Of a stretch of DNA of 64,000 nt, positions 41,084 to 49,671 are shown one piece after another. The stretch's first letter is position 1. Every line of letters starts with the position of its first letter. The stretch comes from Natrinema ejinorense (GTDB lineage Archaea; Halobacteriota; Halobacteria; Halobacteriales; Natrialbaceae). The translations under genes and the position numbers were made by a program. Below the pieces are notes generated by a model. That model was not told the origin of the DNA and did not search any database. It worked only from the letters and a program-made list of their open reading frames with translations. The DNA is taken from assembly GCF_002494345.1 (NCBI RefSeq), contig NZ_NXNI01000001.1:1984001-2048000 (forward strand), read 5' to 3'.

Positions 41084-42361
41084 ATGACAGACCCCGAGGA
41101 ACTCGCCGAGCGGGTGCGCGAGGGCGACCTCCGCATTCACGAACTCGAGGATCACGCCGACTACGACACCGCGGCCCGGGCGCGTCGGCTGTTCATCGAA
41201 CGGGAGACGGGAACGGACCTCGAAGCGATCGGGGAGTACGCCTTCCCCGCCGAGCAGGCGGATCCGAACATCGAGAACATGATCGGCGCCGCACAGGTGC
41301 CGATGGGGGTCGTCGGTCCCGTCCCCGTCAACGGTGAGGAAACCTCACCGACCTCGCAGAACTCGGGGAGGTCTGCGAACGACGGCGGCGCGGCCGACGG
41401 CGAACACTACCTGCCGCTCGCGACGACCGAAGGCGCGCTCCTGGCGTCGGTCAACCGCGGCCTTTCGGTGATCGGCGCGGCCGGCGGAGCCGACGCCCGC
41501 GTCACGAAAAACGGGATGACTCGAGCGCCGGTCTTTCGGGTTGGGGGCGTCGTCGAGGCCGCCGAGACCGTCGAGTGGGTCGAAGCGAATTTCGAGGCCC
41601 TGCGCGAGGCCGCCGAATCGACGACGAGCCACGGCGAACTGCTCGACATCGAGCCGTACGTCGTCGGCGACTCGGTCTACCTCCGGTTCGCCTACGACAC
41701 CAAGGACGCGATGGGAATGAACATGGCGACGATCGCGACCGGCGAGGCCTGCGAACTCGTCGAAGCTGAAACCCCTGCCTCGCTCGTGGCGCTCTCGGGC
41801 AACCTCTGTTCGGACAAGAAACCCGCTGCCGTCAACGCCGTCGAGGGACGGGGCCGCTCTGTCACCGCCGACGCCGTGATCCCCGGCGACCTCCTCGAGG
41901 AGCGACTCCACACGACCGCCGACGCCATCGCCGAGGCCAACACCCGCAAGAACCTGATCGGCAGCGCCAAGGCGGGCAGTCTGGGGTTCAACGCTCACGC
42001 AGCCAACGTGGTCGGTGCGGCTTTCCTCGCGACCGGACAGGACGAGGCCCAGGTCGTCGAAGCGGCCAACACGATCACGACGATGGACGCCCGCGAGCGC
42101 GAGGACGGCTCCACCGACCTCTACGCCAGCGTCTCGCTTGCCTCCCTCGAGGTCGGTACCGTCGGCGGCGGGACGACGCTGTCGACGCAGGCCGAAGCGC
42201 TCGAGATCCTCGGTCTCCGCGGCGGGGGCGATCCGCCGGGGTCGAACGCCGACGCACTCGCCGAGATCATCGCGGTCGGCGCGCTCGCCGGCGAACTCTC
42301 CCTGCTCGGGGCGCTCTCCTCGCGACACCTCGCGAGCGCCCACGAGGATCTGGGTCGGTAG
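41084..42361 (+). CDS. hmgA: 3-hydroxy-3-methylglutaryl-CoA reductase, class I
   Basis: Makes mevalonate for isoprenoid lipids, using NADPH; 425 residues. Catalytic elements are ENMIGAAQVPMGVVGP (Glu), DAMGMNMATIAT (Asp), NLCSDKKPAAVN (Lys) and the C-terminal SRHLASAHEDLG (His). Residues about 85-102 (EETSPTSQNSGRSANDGG) are an insert between conserved PVNG and GEHYLPLATTEG that I do not expect in haloarchaeal HMG-CoA reductases; the DNA there contains a small inverted repeat. The target of statins in halophiles. Start ATG 41084 is standard. Confidence 0.97.
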   Translation: MTDPEELAERVREGDLRIHELEDHADYDTAARARRLFIERETGTDLEAIGEYAFPAEQADPNIENMIGAAQVPMGVVGPVPVNGEETSPTSQNSGRSANDGGAADGEHYLPLATTEGALLASVNRGLSVIGAAGGADARVTKNGMTRAPVFRVGGVVEAAETVEWVEANFEALREAAESTTSHGELLDIEPYVVGDSVYLRFAYDTKDAMGMNMATIATGEACELVEAETPASLVALSGNLCSDKKPAAVNAVEGRGRSVTADAVIPGDLLEERLHTTADAIAEANTRKNLIGSAKAGSLGFNAHAANVVGAAFLATGQDEAQVVEAANTITTMDAREREDGSTDLYASVSLASLEVGTVGGGTTLSTQAEALEILGLRGGGDPPGSNADALAEIIAVGALAGELSLLGALSSRHLASAHEDLGR

Positions 42362-42535
42362 GAATCGGGGGCGGAGGTCGATGTCCCGGTCGCGAGCACG
42401 CTCCGGGGAGCGTCCGCCCTCGACGCGTAAAACTAATCGGAAATACTCATATTTCAGTTATTTCCTCGTGTAGAACTAGCGCCTTCGAGAGCGCTTTACT
42501 CGGCAGGTAATGGAACATCCACATCGAACCTGCCA

Positions 42536-42548
42536 GAACGTATAAGCG
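42536..42548 (+). promoter_or_regulatory. Promoter of the histidine kinase gene
   Basis: GAACGTATAAGCG puts a TATA-like core 27 bases before the ATG. The preceding 175 bases (42362-42535) are AT-richer in part (42430-42480) and contain no gene I can support. Confidence 0.5.
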
Positions 42549-42569
42549 TAGTGGGGGCATATCGATCAC

Positions 42570-43700
42570 ATGGCTCAGCGCTGGCTCCGGACGAACGCCG
42601 CCCTCCTCGTTGGCGCGTTCGGAACGGCGCTGTTTTTGCTCGCGGTGGGGCACCACGCGACCGAGTTGTCCACCCACGACGGGATAGGGCCGATCCTCGC
42701 AGTGCTTCTCGATGGCACCCCGGCACTGGGCCTCGTCTTCGTCGGGTACTGGCTTTCGGCCAGCGATCTCTCGACCGATGGCCGGTGGACCGTGTGGCTC
42801 TGGTGTCTCGCCGGAGCCGTCCTGATCGGGGCCGTCATGGGTGCCACGGTCCTCGTACGGGCGCTCGAAGGGCGGACCATCGCCGAACCCGTCTTCCCGC
42901 TGCTGGTCGCAGTCGAGGCGGGGGCCATCGCGGGCAGCGTCGCCGGCTACTACAACGCTCGAGCACGGGCGGATGCCCGGCAGGCCGAAACGGTGACTGG
43001 CGCGTTCGCGTTCGTCAATACCCTCATCCGTCACGATCTGCGCAACGACCTGAACGTAATCCAGGGCTACGCCGACTCGATGGCGACCGCAGCCGACTCG
43101 ACGGCTACCGAACCGGATCCCAACGACCCAACAGTCATCCTCGAGAAAACCGACGAGGCGCTCACCCGTATCGAAACGACGGAAGCGATCGCCGACATCC
43201 TGATCGGCGATCCGGCGTTCGAGCCGGTCGACCTCGCGGCGATCACCGCCGAGATGGCCACTCGAGTCGACGAGACGTTCGAGGTGGACGTAACGACTGC
43301 CCTCCCCGAGCGGGCCTACGTCACCGCCAACTCCGGACTGCGATCGATCGTCGACAACCTCCTGGAGAACGCCGCCGAACACAACGATGCCGACGAGCCA
43401 CGGATCCACGTCGAGGTGACGGTCGCGTCGGAGACGGTCCGACTGTCCGTCCGCGACAACGGACCGGGGATTCCCGACGCACGGAAGGGAGCGGTCTTCG
43501 ATACCAACGCGGAGGGATCCACGGGTGGGCTCTCGCTGGTCGGCACCCTGATCGACGGCTACGGTGGGAGGGCATGGGTCGAGGACAACGACCCTCGGGG
43601 CACGGTTTTCGTCGTGGAACTTCCCCGAGTGACCGATCCGAACAGCAACGACGATCCAGTCGATGCGGTCGAAACAGCCCGGTCGAGAGCAGCCGGGTGA
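42570..43700 (+). CDS. Membrane histidine kinase
   Basis: 376 residues. About four TM helices fill residues 8-130, then a phosphoacceptor helix NTLIRHDLRNDLNVIQGYAD (His155), the N-box NLLENAAEHND, the G1 box RDNGPGIPD and the G2 box TGGLSLV. It lacks a PAS or receiver domain and no response regulator lies next to it, as for many haloarchaeal kinases. The signal is presumably sensed by the membrane part. Start ATG 42570 is backed by a TATA-like box. Confidence 0.92.
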   Translation: MAQRWLRTNAALLVGAFGTALFLLAVGHHATELSTHDGIGPILAVLLDGTPALGLVFVGYWLSASDLSTDGRWTVWLWCLAGAVLIGAVMGATVLVRALEGRTIAEPVFPLLVAVEAGAIAGSVAGYYNARARADARQAETVTGAFAFVNTLIRHDLRNDLNVIQGYADSMATAADSTATEPDPNDPTVILEKTDEALTRIETTEAIADILIGDPAFEPVDLAAITAEMATRVDETFEVDVTTALPERAYVTANSGLRSIVDNLLENAAEHNDADEPRIHVEVTVASETVRLSVRDNGPGIPDARKGAVFDTNAEGSTGGLSLVGTLIDGYGGRAWVEDNDPRGTVFVVELPRVTDPNSNDDPVDAVETARSRAAG

Positions 43701-43710
43701 CCGCAGCGCC

Positions 43711-43756
43711 GTCGGTACCGTCCGCGACTCAGAGCAGTCGGTACCGTCCGCGACTC
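43711..43756. repeat. 20-base direct repeat across the end of the DUF5817 gene
   Basis: The sequence GTCGGTACCGTCCGCGACTC occurs at 43711-43730 and again at 43737-43756, with six bases between. The second copy is the last codons of the minus-strand gene; the first lies just after its stop. This looks like a small local duplication. Confidence 0.8.
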
Positions 43757-44253
43757 TCGCTGACGACGCCGCGTCGCGTGAGCGTCTCGAGTATCTTCCT
43801 GACGGAGTCGGCCCCGACCCCGCGTTCGGCGGCGTAGTCGACGACGTCGGCTTCGGTCGGTTCCTCGAGGCGCTCGAGTGCGCGCTCGACGATCTCTTTC
43901 TTACTGCCACTCCGGGTGGGCCCGCGCGGATCCCGGTCGCCGGCCGCGTCGATCTCGTCGACGTTCAGTCCGGCTTCCTCGAGGTACTCGTCGTCGTCGA
44001 CGACGCCGTCGGCCACGTCGTCCTCGAGCGCGGCGAAGGAGTCCAGTTCGGCGAAGGCCTCGCCCTCACCCTGTCGGTTCGCGAGCATCGACGCTCGCAC
44101 GTCGCGAGCGTGGGCCGCGTCGTCGGTCTCGACGAACTTCTTGCGCTTCTCGAAGGCCCGGCGCGAGCCACAGCGGGGACACTGGGTCGTCTCCGATCGG
44201 CCCTCGATGATCCAGAGGTTCGAACACTCGCTACAGCCGACGACGGCGTACAT
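43729..44253 (-). CDS. Zinc-ribbon and winged-helix protein (DUF5817 type)
   Basis: 174 residues. The N-terminus is a zinc ribbon (VGCSECSNLWIIEGRSETTQ then CPRCGSRRAF), the middle is acidic and helical, and the C-terminal 60 residues form a winged helix (EIVERALERLEE, GADSVRKILETLTRRGVVSE). This layout suggests a nucleic-acid-binding or transcription role, unproven. The ATG at 44253 was chosen because the ribbon begins there. It converges with the kinase gene. Confidence 0.85.
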   Translation of the reverse strand: MYAVVGCSECSNLWIIEGRSETTQCPRCGSRRAFEKRKKFVETDDAAHARDVRASMLANRQGEGEAFAELDSFAALEDDVADGVVDDDEYLEEAGLNVDEIDAAGDRDPRGPTRSGSKKEIVERALERLEEPTEADVVDYAAERGVGADSVRKILETLTRRGVVSESRGRYRLL

Positions 44254-44360
44254 GTCTCGCAGTGGTCCCTCGGGACAGTTCAACGTTCGGCAATCGGAGT
44301 GAAACTGGTCGGTTTCGTCGACGGCCGTCCAGCGGGTATCGCCGCCGAGAAACCGGGCGG

Positions 44361-44693
44361 TCAGTGCGCGGAGACGTCGGAGACGATGTTCAGACAGTAG
44401 ACGCCCGCGAGGATGAGGCCGACGCCGATGACGGCCGCTCCGTCGAGCCGTTCGTCGAACGCCACCACCCCGACCGACACGATACCGACGATACCGAGCG
44501 CGGCCCACGTCGCGTAGACGATGCCGACCGGCAACTCCTCGAGAGTGAGCGAGAGGAGGTAGAACGCGAGGCCGTAGCCGACGAGAACGCCGAGACTGGG
44601 GAGTGGCCGCGAGAAGCCTTCGGAGAGCTTGAGCGCCGTCGTTCCCAACAGCTCGGAGAGGATCGCTCCGGCGAGTATGGCGTACGGATTCAT
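44361..44693 (-). CDS. Small multidrug resistance (SMR/EmrE) transporter
   Basis: 110 residues in four TM helices. The membrane-embedded Glu of helix 1 is in LAGAILSELLGTTALKLSEG, and PVGIVYATWAALGIVGIV matches the helix 3 signature of SMR proteins. These work as antiparallel dimers that export cationic compounds or guanidinium in exchange for protons. It stands alone, between the DUF5817 gene and the cupin. Confidence 0.92.
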   Translation of the reverse strand: MNPYAILAGAILSELLGTTALKLSEGFSRPLPSLGVLVGYGLAFYLLSLTLEELPVGIVYATWAALGIVGIVSVGVVAFDERLDGAAVIGVGLILAGVYCLNIVSDVSAH

Positions 44694-44828
44694 ACGAGCC
44701 CATATATATAGAAAGTTGATATTTGTTTCGAAACGTGATGCGGACCGAACCCACGAGACGATCGACCGAGTGGGGCGCAGCCGCCGCTATCCGCGGAATT
44801 ATGTCGGTCGCCCCCGTCGGAACTGCGT

Positions 44829-45170
44829 ATGGAACGCGTTTCGCTCGACGACTGCGAGCCGTCGGAAGCGGCTGACGGCGTCCACCTGGCACTGATGGCC
44901 GGCACCGACTCGATGAACGTCCAACACTTCGAGATCGAGCCCGGTGCCGTCGTCGACGAGCACAGCCACCCACACGAGCAAACCGGCTTCATCGTCGCGG
45001 GCGAACTCGTCTTTCTCGTCGACGGGACGGAACTCGTCTGCGAACCGGGCGATTCCTACGCGATTCCGGGCGACCAGCCCCACGCCGCGGAGAACCGGGG
45101 CGACGAGACCGTCCGCGGGATCGACATCTTCAGCCCGCCGCGCGAAAACCCGAGCTGGCAGTCCGACTGA
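44829..45170 (+). CDS. Single-domain cupin protein
   Basis: 113 residues forming one cupin barrel. The metal motif 1 reads EHSHPHEQTGFIVAGELVF and motif 2 reads PGDSYAIPGDQPHAAEN, with the usual three His and one Glu. Substrate unknown; such proteins are often small sugar or acid binding enzymes. Its stop is 27 bases before palindromic element B. Confidence 0.9.
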   Translation: MERVSLDDCEPSEAADGVHLALMAGTDSMNVQHFEIEPGAVVDEHSHPHEQTGFIVAGELVFLVDGTELVCEPGDSYAIPGDQPHAAENRGDETVRGIDIFSPPRENPSWQSD

Positions 45171-45197
45171 TCGGGCGAGAAGCCTCGAGCCGTCACA

Positions 45198-45283
45198 CTA
45201 TCGTAGTCACTGAAACGATTTACACACTGATCGCAACGCCGTCGTGCGATCGGGTGTGCAATGACTTTCAGTGACTACGATAG
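45198..45283. repeat. Palindromic element, copy B (86 bp)
   Basis: Arms CTATCGTAGTCACTGAAA (45198-45215) and its exact reverse complement (45266-45283) flank an inner part that is itself nearly palindromic around GCAACGCCGTCGTGC. The whole element can form one hairpin. It shares its length, arm sequence and core (TCGCAACGC, GTCGTGCGATC) with copy A at 2477-2562. The right arm includes the stop codon of the minus-strand small membrane protein, as copy A does for the CYTH gene. Confidence 0.88.
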
Positions 45284-45433
45284 GAGTGCGGTCACCAGCT
45301 GGAAGAAGACGAACAGCCCGACGCCGGTAATCGCGACCGCGAGCCCGAGGGGAAGGGCGATACGGAGGGTCTTCCGGACCGCAGCTGCCGTTGTCGACGC
45401 CGCTTTCGTGGGAATGTGCATCGCCTGTGCCAT
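45275..45433 (-). CDS. Small single-helix membrane protein (52 aa)
   Basis: A short gene not flanked by overlapping candidates: a charged start (MAQAMHIPTKAASTTAA, then VRKTLR) and one TM helix (IALPLGLAVAITGVGLFVFF). Third positions are G/C-rich like real genes. The stop codon TAG lies in the right arm of palindromic element B. Function unknown. Confidence 0.65.
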   Translation of the reverse strand: MAQAMHIPTKAASTTAAAVRKTLRIALPLGLAVAITGVGLFVFFQLVTALLS

Positions 45434-45548
45434 ACCGGCGACACCAGATGCACGGACTTGAATTTCAGTCAGACGGACGACAGACGCCCTCTCGACCGGG
45501 TTGCCGGTGAGCCAGGGGAGAACGGCGGTCCGCAGGTCCGCTCGTCGA

Positions 45549-45989
45549 TCACTGCGGTCGCTTTCGCATCTCGACGTGTGGAATGCCTGCCTCCTCGAAC
45601 TCGTCGCCGACCTGTTCGTACCCGCGCTCTCGATAGAACCCGACGACGCGGGTTTGAGAGTGCAACACGAGGGTCTCGAGACCCCGCGATTCGGCGCGCG
45701 TTTCGACGGCGTCCATCAGCGCTTGGCCGACCCCCTCACCGCGGCGCGAACGACGGACGGCGACGCGCTCGACCTTGCCGACATCGCCCGCGCCGTCCGT
45801 AAGCCGTCGGAGCCGCGCGGCTCCGATCGCTTCGTCGTCGTCGACGGCGACCAGGTGCGTCGCCTCGCTGTCGTGGTCGTCGTATTCGAGCGCCTCGTCG
45901 ACGCCCTGTTCCTCGACGAACACCTCCCGACGAACTGCGAACGCAGCCTCCCGATCGGCCTCACTCTCCGCGACTCGTACCTCGAGCAT
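45549..45989 (-). CDS. GNAT-family N-acetyltransferase
   Basis: 146 residues. The acetyl-CoA loop is VERVAVRRSRRGEGVGQALM (RRGEGVG), preceded by REVFVEEQGVDEALEYDDHD, which is the ElaA/YjcF type. It ends with VGFYRERGYEQVGDEF, the usual final beta strand region. Acceptor unknown. Confidence 0.9.
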   Translation of the reverse strand: MLEVRVAESEADREAAFAVRREVFVEEQGVDEALEYDDHDSEATHLVAVDDDEAIGAARLRRLTDGAGDVGKVERVAVRRSRRGEGVGQALMDAVETRAESRGLETLVLHSQTRVVGFYRERGYEQVGDEFEEAGIPHVEMRKRPQ

Positions 45990-46055
45990 CGCCCCACCGT
46001 AGGGCGACCACGTCCGAGAACGTTCCGATATGGGGCGTCGGCGCGGTTCCGATCG

Positions 46056-46823
46056 CTACAGCCCGGTCGGCACGTCGAGGAAGGTCGTCTCGAGGCCCCA
46101 TTCGCCGACCAGTTCCTGAAGCGACCGCACGCCGAACGTCTCCGTCGCGTAGTGCCCGGCGAGGAAGACGTGAATCCCGGCCTCCTGGGCCTCGTGGTAG
46201 GCTTTCCCCTTCCCCTCACCCGTGACGAGCGCGTCGGCGTCGGCCGCGACGGCGTCGTCGAGCCAGTCGGTGCCGCTGCCGGTGACGATCGCCACGTCCT
46301 CGATCCGCTCGGGGCCGAAATCGAGGTGCTGGATCGGCTGGCCGCCCGTATCGAGGGTGGCCTCGAGTCGCTCGCGTACCTCGTCGGCCGCGTAGGGGTC
46401 GGCTGTCCGCCCGCGCTGGCCGACGTACTCGGGACCGAGCTCGCCGAAGGGGGACCGATCCTCGAGGTCGAGCAGGTCGGCGACGCCGGCGGCGTTGCCC
46501 AGCTCCTGATGGCCGTCCAGCGGGAGGTGCGAGACGTACAGCGCGAGGTCGTTCTCGATCAGGGGGGCGATCCGGTCGTAGGTTCGTCCGGTCACGCGGT
46601 CGAAACCGCCCCACGAGAGCCCGTGGTGGACGACGAGCAGATCCGCGTCGGCCTCGATCGCCCTCTCGAACGTCTCGCGGACGCCGTCGACGGCGACGGC
46701 GACGCGTTCGATCTCGCCCTCATCCGGCCCGACCTGCAGGCCGTTCGCGCTGGCGTCGAGGTCGGCGTAGTCGGCGGTTCCAAGCTCCTCGTCGAGTCGG
46801 TCGACGATCCGTGAGAGTTCCAT
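46056..46823 (-). CDS. NIF3-like dinuclear metal protein (GTP cyclohydrolase I type 2 family)
   Basis: 255 residues. ADLLVVHHGLSWGGFDRVTG carries the first metal histidines and GHYATETFGVRSLQELVGEW the last, with EGKGKAYHEAQEAGI between. The family holds two metals inside a toroid; its physiological role is uncertain and names as GTP cyclohydrolase are not well founded for archaea. Independent gene, 102 bases before the oxidase stop. Confidence 0.9.
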   Translation of the reverse strand: MELSRIVDRLDEELGTADYADLDASANGLQVGPDEGEIERVAVAVDGVRETFERAIEADADLLVVHHGLSWGGFDRVTGRTYDRIAPLIENDLALYVSHLPLDGHQELGNAAGVADLLDLEDRSPFGELGPEYVGQRGRTADPYAADEVRERLEATLDTGGQPIQHLDFGPERIEDVAIVTGSGTDWLDDAVAADADALVTGEGKGKAYHEAQEAGIHVFLAGHYATETFGVRSLQELVGEWGLETTFLDVPTGL

Positions 46824-46925
46824 ACCACTCGTTGGCCGGGGATCTCCTTGTATCGGCTGGTTTCAGCCGGTCGTACGACGGCCTCGAGTGTGGCTCGCTT
46901 CTCACGCGTAGAAATCACGACCGTG

Positions 46926-49391
46926 CTACATGAGATAGAACAGCGGGAACAGGATCACCCAGACGATGTCGACGAAGTGCCAGTAGAGCCCGAAGTACTC
47001 GACTGGCCGGTGGTCCCGGAGGTAGGCATCGACGGACACGACGCGGTAGATCATGAACCCGGCGATGAGCAAGCCGAGGATGACGTGGAGCGCGTGCAGC
47101 CCCGTCGTCACGAAGTACATCGAGTACTGGAGTTCGGTGAACCAGTAGATGCCGTGGGCGAACTCCTGGCCCCACTCGTAGCCTTTGATTCCGAGGAACG
47201 TGAGCCCGAGCAACAGCGTGGCCCCCATCGACGCCAGCAGGCCGCGCTTATTCTCGCGTTCGGCCATCACCAGCGCGAGGATGACGGTAAAACTCGAGGT
47301 CAACAGGACGTAGGTGTTGACGAGACCGACCACCTCGGAGGGCGGGACGGGCTCGATCTCGCCCCAGCCGGTGTGGAGCCGCATGAACACGTACGCCCCG
47401 ATGACGGCACCGAAGACGACGACGTCGGATGCGAGGAAGAACCAGACACCGGTTTTCGTGGTTCCGACGCCCTCGAAGGGCCACCGCTCGGCGATCGCCA
47501 TCTCGGGGGCGTCGAACCGCTCGCGACCGTACTGGAAGAGCGTGACCAGGAGGATGCCGACACCGACGACCGAGAGCGCGGGATAGACCAGGGTGGTCGA
47601 ACCGACGCCGGAAACCTCCGCCCCGCGCGGGATGGCGAACTCGGCGACCCACGGGGTCAGCCCCGACAGTCCGAGGAACGTGACGAACATGCCGATCCCG
47701 ATTCCGAACGGCCAGATACTCGCGTGATCCTCGTGGCCCGCCTCGAGGGGCTCGGGGTGGTCGACTCGCTCGTGGCCGGTCGCGCCGCCGTCGGTCGCGG
47801 TCGCATCGTCGACGAACTCGAGGCGGCCGCTGGCGTAGCTGGGCCGATCGGGCCAGTTCTCGAGGGGCGGCGGCGAGGTGGTCGCCCACTCGGCGGTTCG
47901 GGAAAACGCCCACGGGTTGTCGGGTGCGTCGGGGCCCGAAACCAGGCTCTTTGCGAGCGTGACGAAGACGAGCAGGACGGACAGACCGAGGACGAACGCT
48001 CCGACGGTCGCCAGCTGGTGGTAGAGCTGTGCTCCCTCGCCGTAGTGGAAGACACGCCGGGGCGTCTCCCAGGCGATGAACATCGGGAAGTACAGCAGGT
48101 TGAACCCGAAGAAGTAGACGGCGAAGCTGAGTTTGCCGAGCCGCTCGGAGTACATCTTCCCGGTGATCTTGGGCCACCAGTAGTAGAGCCCGCCGATCAG
48201 CGCGGTGACGCCCGCGACCATCACGTAGTGGAAGTGAGCGACGACCCAGTAGGTGCCACGGAACTCGTAGTCGAGGACGACGGCACCAAGGAAGACGCCC
48301 GTAATGCCGCCGATGATGAACAACACGAGCGCACCCAGCGTGAAGAGAAACGGCGTCGTAAACCGGACGCGGCCCTTGACCATGGTATAGATTATCGCGA
48401 AGACCATCAGGTCGAAGGGTAACGAGATCCCGATCGTCGTCGCCATAAAGAGCGTCTTGATCGGGAGGTTGATCGTGGTCAGGAACATGTGATGCATCCA
48501 GACCAGGAAGGACTGCACCGCAACCAGCACCATCGCGATGATGACCCACTTCCGACCGACGAGTCGGCGTCCGGTAAACGTCTGTACCGTCTCGAATATG
48601 ATCCCAAGCGCGGGGAAGAAGACGATGTAGACCTCCGGATGGCCGAAGAACCAGAAGATGTGTCCCCAGAGCAGGCTCGAGCCCTGCTCCGTCGACGAGA
48701 AATACTGCGTCAGCAGGATACGGTCGGTGAGCATGAGGATCAATGCGGCCAGCAACGCCGCGAAGGCAAACAGCATCATCCAGACGGTCAGCAGCGTCCC
48801 CCAGGTGAACAGGGGCATGTTCCAGAGCCCCATCCCCTCGGCGCGACAGCAGTGGATCGTCGTCAGGAAGTTCACGGAACCGAGGGTAACCGACATGGTA
48901 AACAGGACCAACGCGAGGATCGTCGTGTTTCCGCCCGTGGTCAGCGCGTAGCCGGGATTGTAGATCGGCACGTTCAGCGGGGCGTACATGTACCAGCCGT
49001 TGGCCCACGACGTTCCCTGAAAGAACGAGAGCAAGACGAGAATCCCCGAAAACAGGTAGAACCAGTAGCTCAATGCGTTCAGCCGTGGGAACGCGAGGTC
49101 TTTCGCCCCGATCTGTAAGGGGACGACGTAGTTCGCGAACGCGAAGCCAAGCGGCGAAATGAACCAGAACACCATCAGGAGTCCGTGGACCGAAACCGCC
49201 TGATTGTACTCGGTGTTCGTGAGCAGTCCGGTCCCACCGGCCTCCCAGAGGTGGAGGCGAAACACCAGTGCCAGCACGCCGCCCGCCACGAGCAAGAACA
49301 GCGCGGTCACCAGATAGAGGATCCCGACGTCTTTGTGGTTGGTCGTCACCAGCCACCGCTTGATCGTCGTCCGCGGGGGCAACTCACTCAT
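46926..49391 (-). CDS. Cytochrome c oxidase subunits I and III, fused
   Basis: 821-residue heme-copper oxidase chain. Subunit I fills about residues 1-480: heme ligands in HGLLMVFWF and HFHYVMVAG, the CuB and Tyr crosslink site in FGHPEVYIV, and the second and third CuB His in WMHHMF. After a linker of about 60 polar residues the five-helix subunit III follows (GVWFFLASDVVVFGAVIGAY, TGLHALHVILGL). Subunit II with its CuA domain is not adjacent. On the minus strand an upstream 42-codon frame (49512-49384) overlaps its start in an ATGAGTGA arrangement. Confidence 0.95.
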   Translation of the reverse strand: MSELPPRTTIKRWLVTTNHKDVGILYLVTALFLLVAGGVLALVFRLHLWEAGGTGLLTNTEYNQAVSVHGLLMVFWFISPLGFAFANYVVPLQIGAKDLAFPRLNALSYWFYLFSGILVLLSFFQGTSWANGWYMYAPLNVPIYNPGYALTTGGNTTILALVLFTMSVTLGSVNFLTTIHCCRAEGMGLWNMPLFTWGTLLTVWMMLFAFAALLAALILMLTDRILLTQYFSSTEQGSSLLWGHIFWFFGHPEVYIVFFPALGIIFETVQTFTGRRLVGRKWVIIAMVLVAVQSFLVWMHHMFLTTINLPIKTLFMATTIGISLPFDLMVFAIIYTMVKGRVRFTTPFLFTLGALVLFIIGGITGVFLGAVVLDYEFRGTYWVVAHFHYVMVAGVTALIGGLYYWWPKITGKMYSERLGKLSFAVYFFGFNLLYFPMFIAWETPRRVFHYGEGAQLYHQLATVGAFVLGLSVLLVFVTLAKSLVSGPDAPDNPWAFSRTAEWATTSPPPLENWPDRPSYASGRLEFVDDATATDGGATGHERVDHPEPLEAGHEDHASIWPFGIGIGMFVTFLGLSGLTPWVAEFAIPRGAEVSGVGSTTLVYPALSVVGVGILLVTLFQYGRERFDAPEMAIAERWPFEGVGTTKTGVWFFLASDVVVFGAVIGAYVFMRLHTGWGEIEPVPPSEVVGLVNTYVLLTSSFTVILALVMAERENKRGLLASMGATLLLGLTFLGIKGYEWGQEFAHGIYWFTELQYSMYFVTTGLHALHVILGLLIAGFMIYRVVSVDAYLRDHRPVEYFGLYWHFVDIVWVILFPLFYLM

Positions 49392-49671
49392 CGGTGGCCA
49401 CCTCCCACCCTAGTCGGCGTCTCGAGTCCGCGCCGTCCCCGACCGATGGCGTGTCGGAGCGGCCGACGTCCCACCGGTCGAGACGACTCGTCGAAGACAC
49501 GACTGAAACCATACTCAACACATCCTCATTACGATTCGCCGTATCAAGATGTCCGGTGCGTTTGCAAGCAGTACTCGACGGATCGGTTCTCCTCGAATCC
49601 AGGATGTTGCCAGTAGCAGCCGTCAGACCTCCTTGCGGGACGATAGCGGGTCGACGCCCCATCCGCCGGCG

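Noticed and set aside
42362-42569. Possible transposon remnant in the AT-richer gap before the kinase gene
   Set aside because: A minus-strand peptide-like stretch is visible but matches no transposase motif I can name.
46848-48422. Plus-strand open frame of 524 codons opposite the oxidase gene
   Set aside because: Rich in Arg, Asp, Glu and Gln with no hydrophobic core; the minus strand encodes all heme-copper oxidase motifs.
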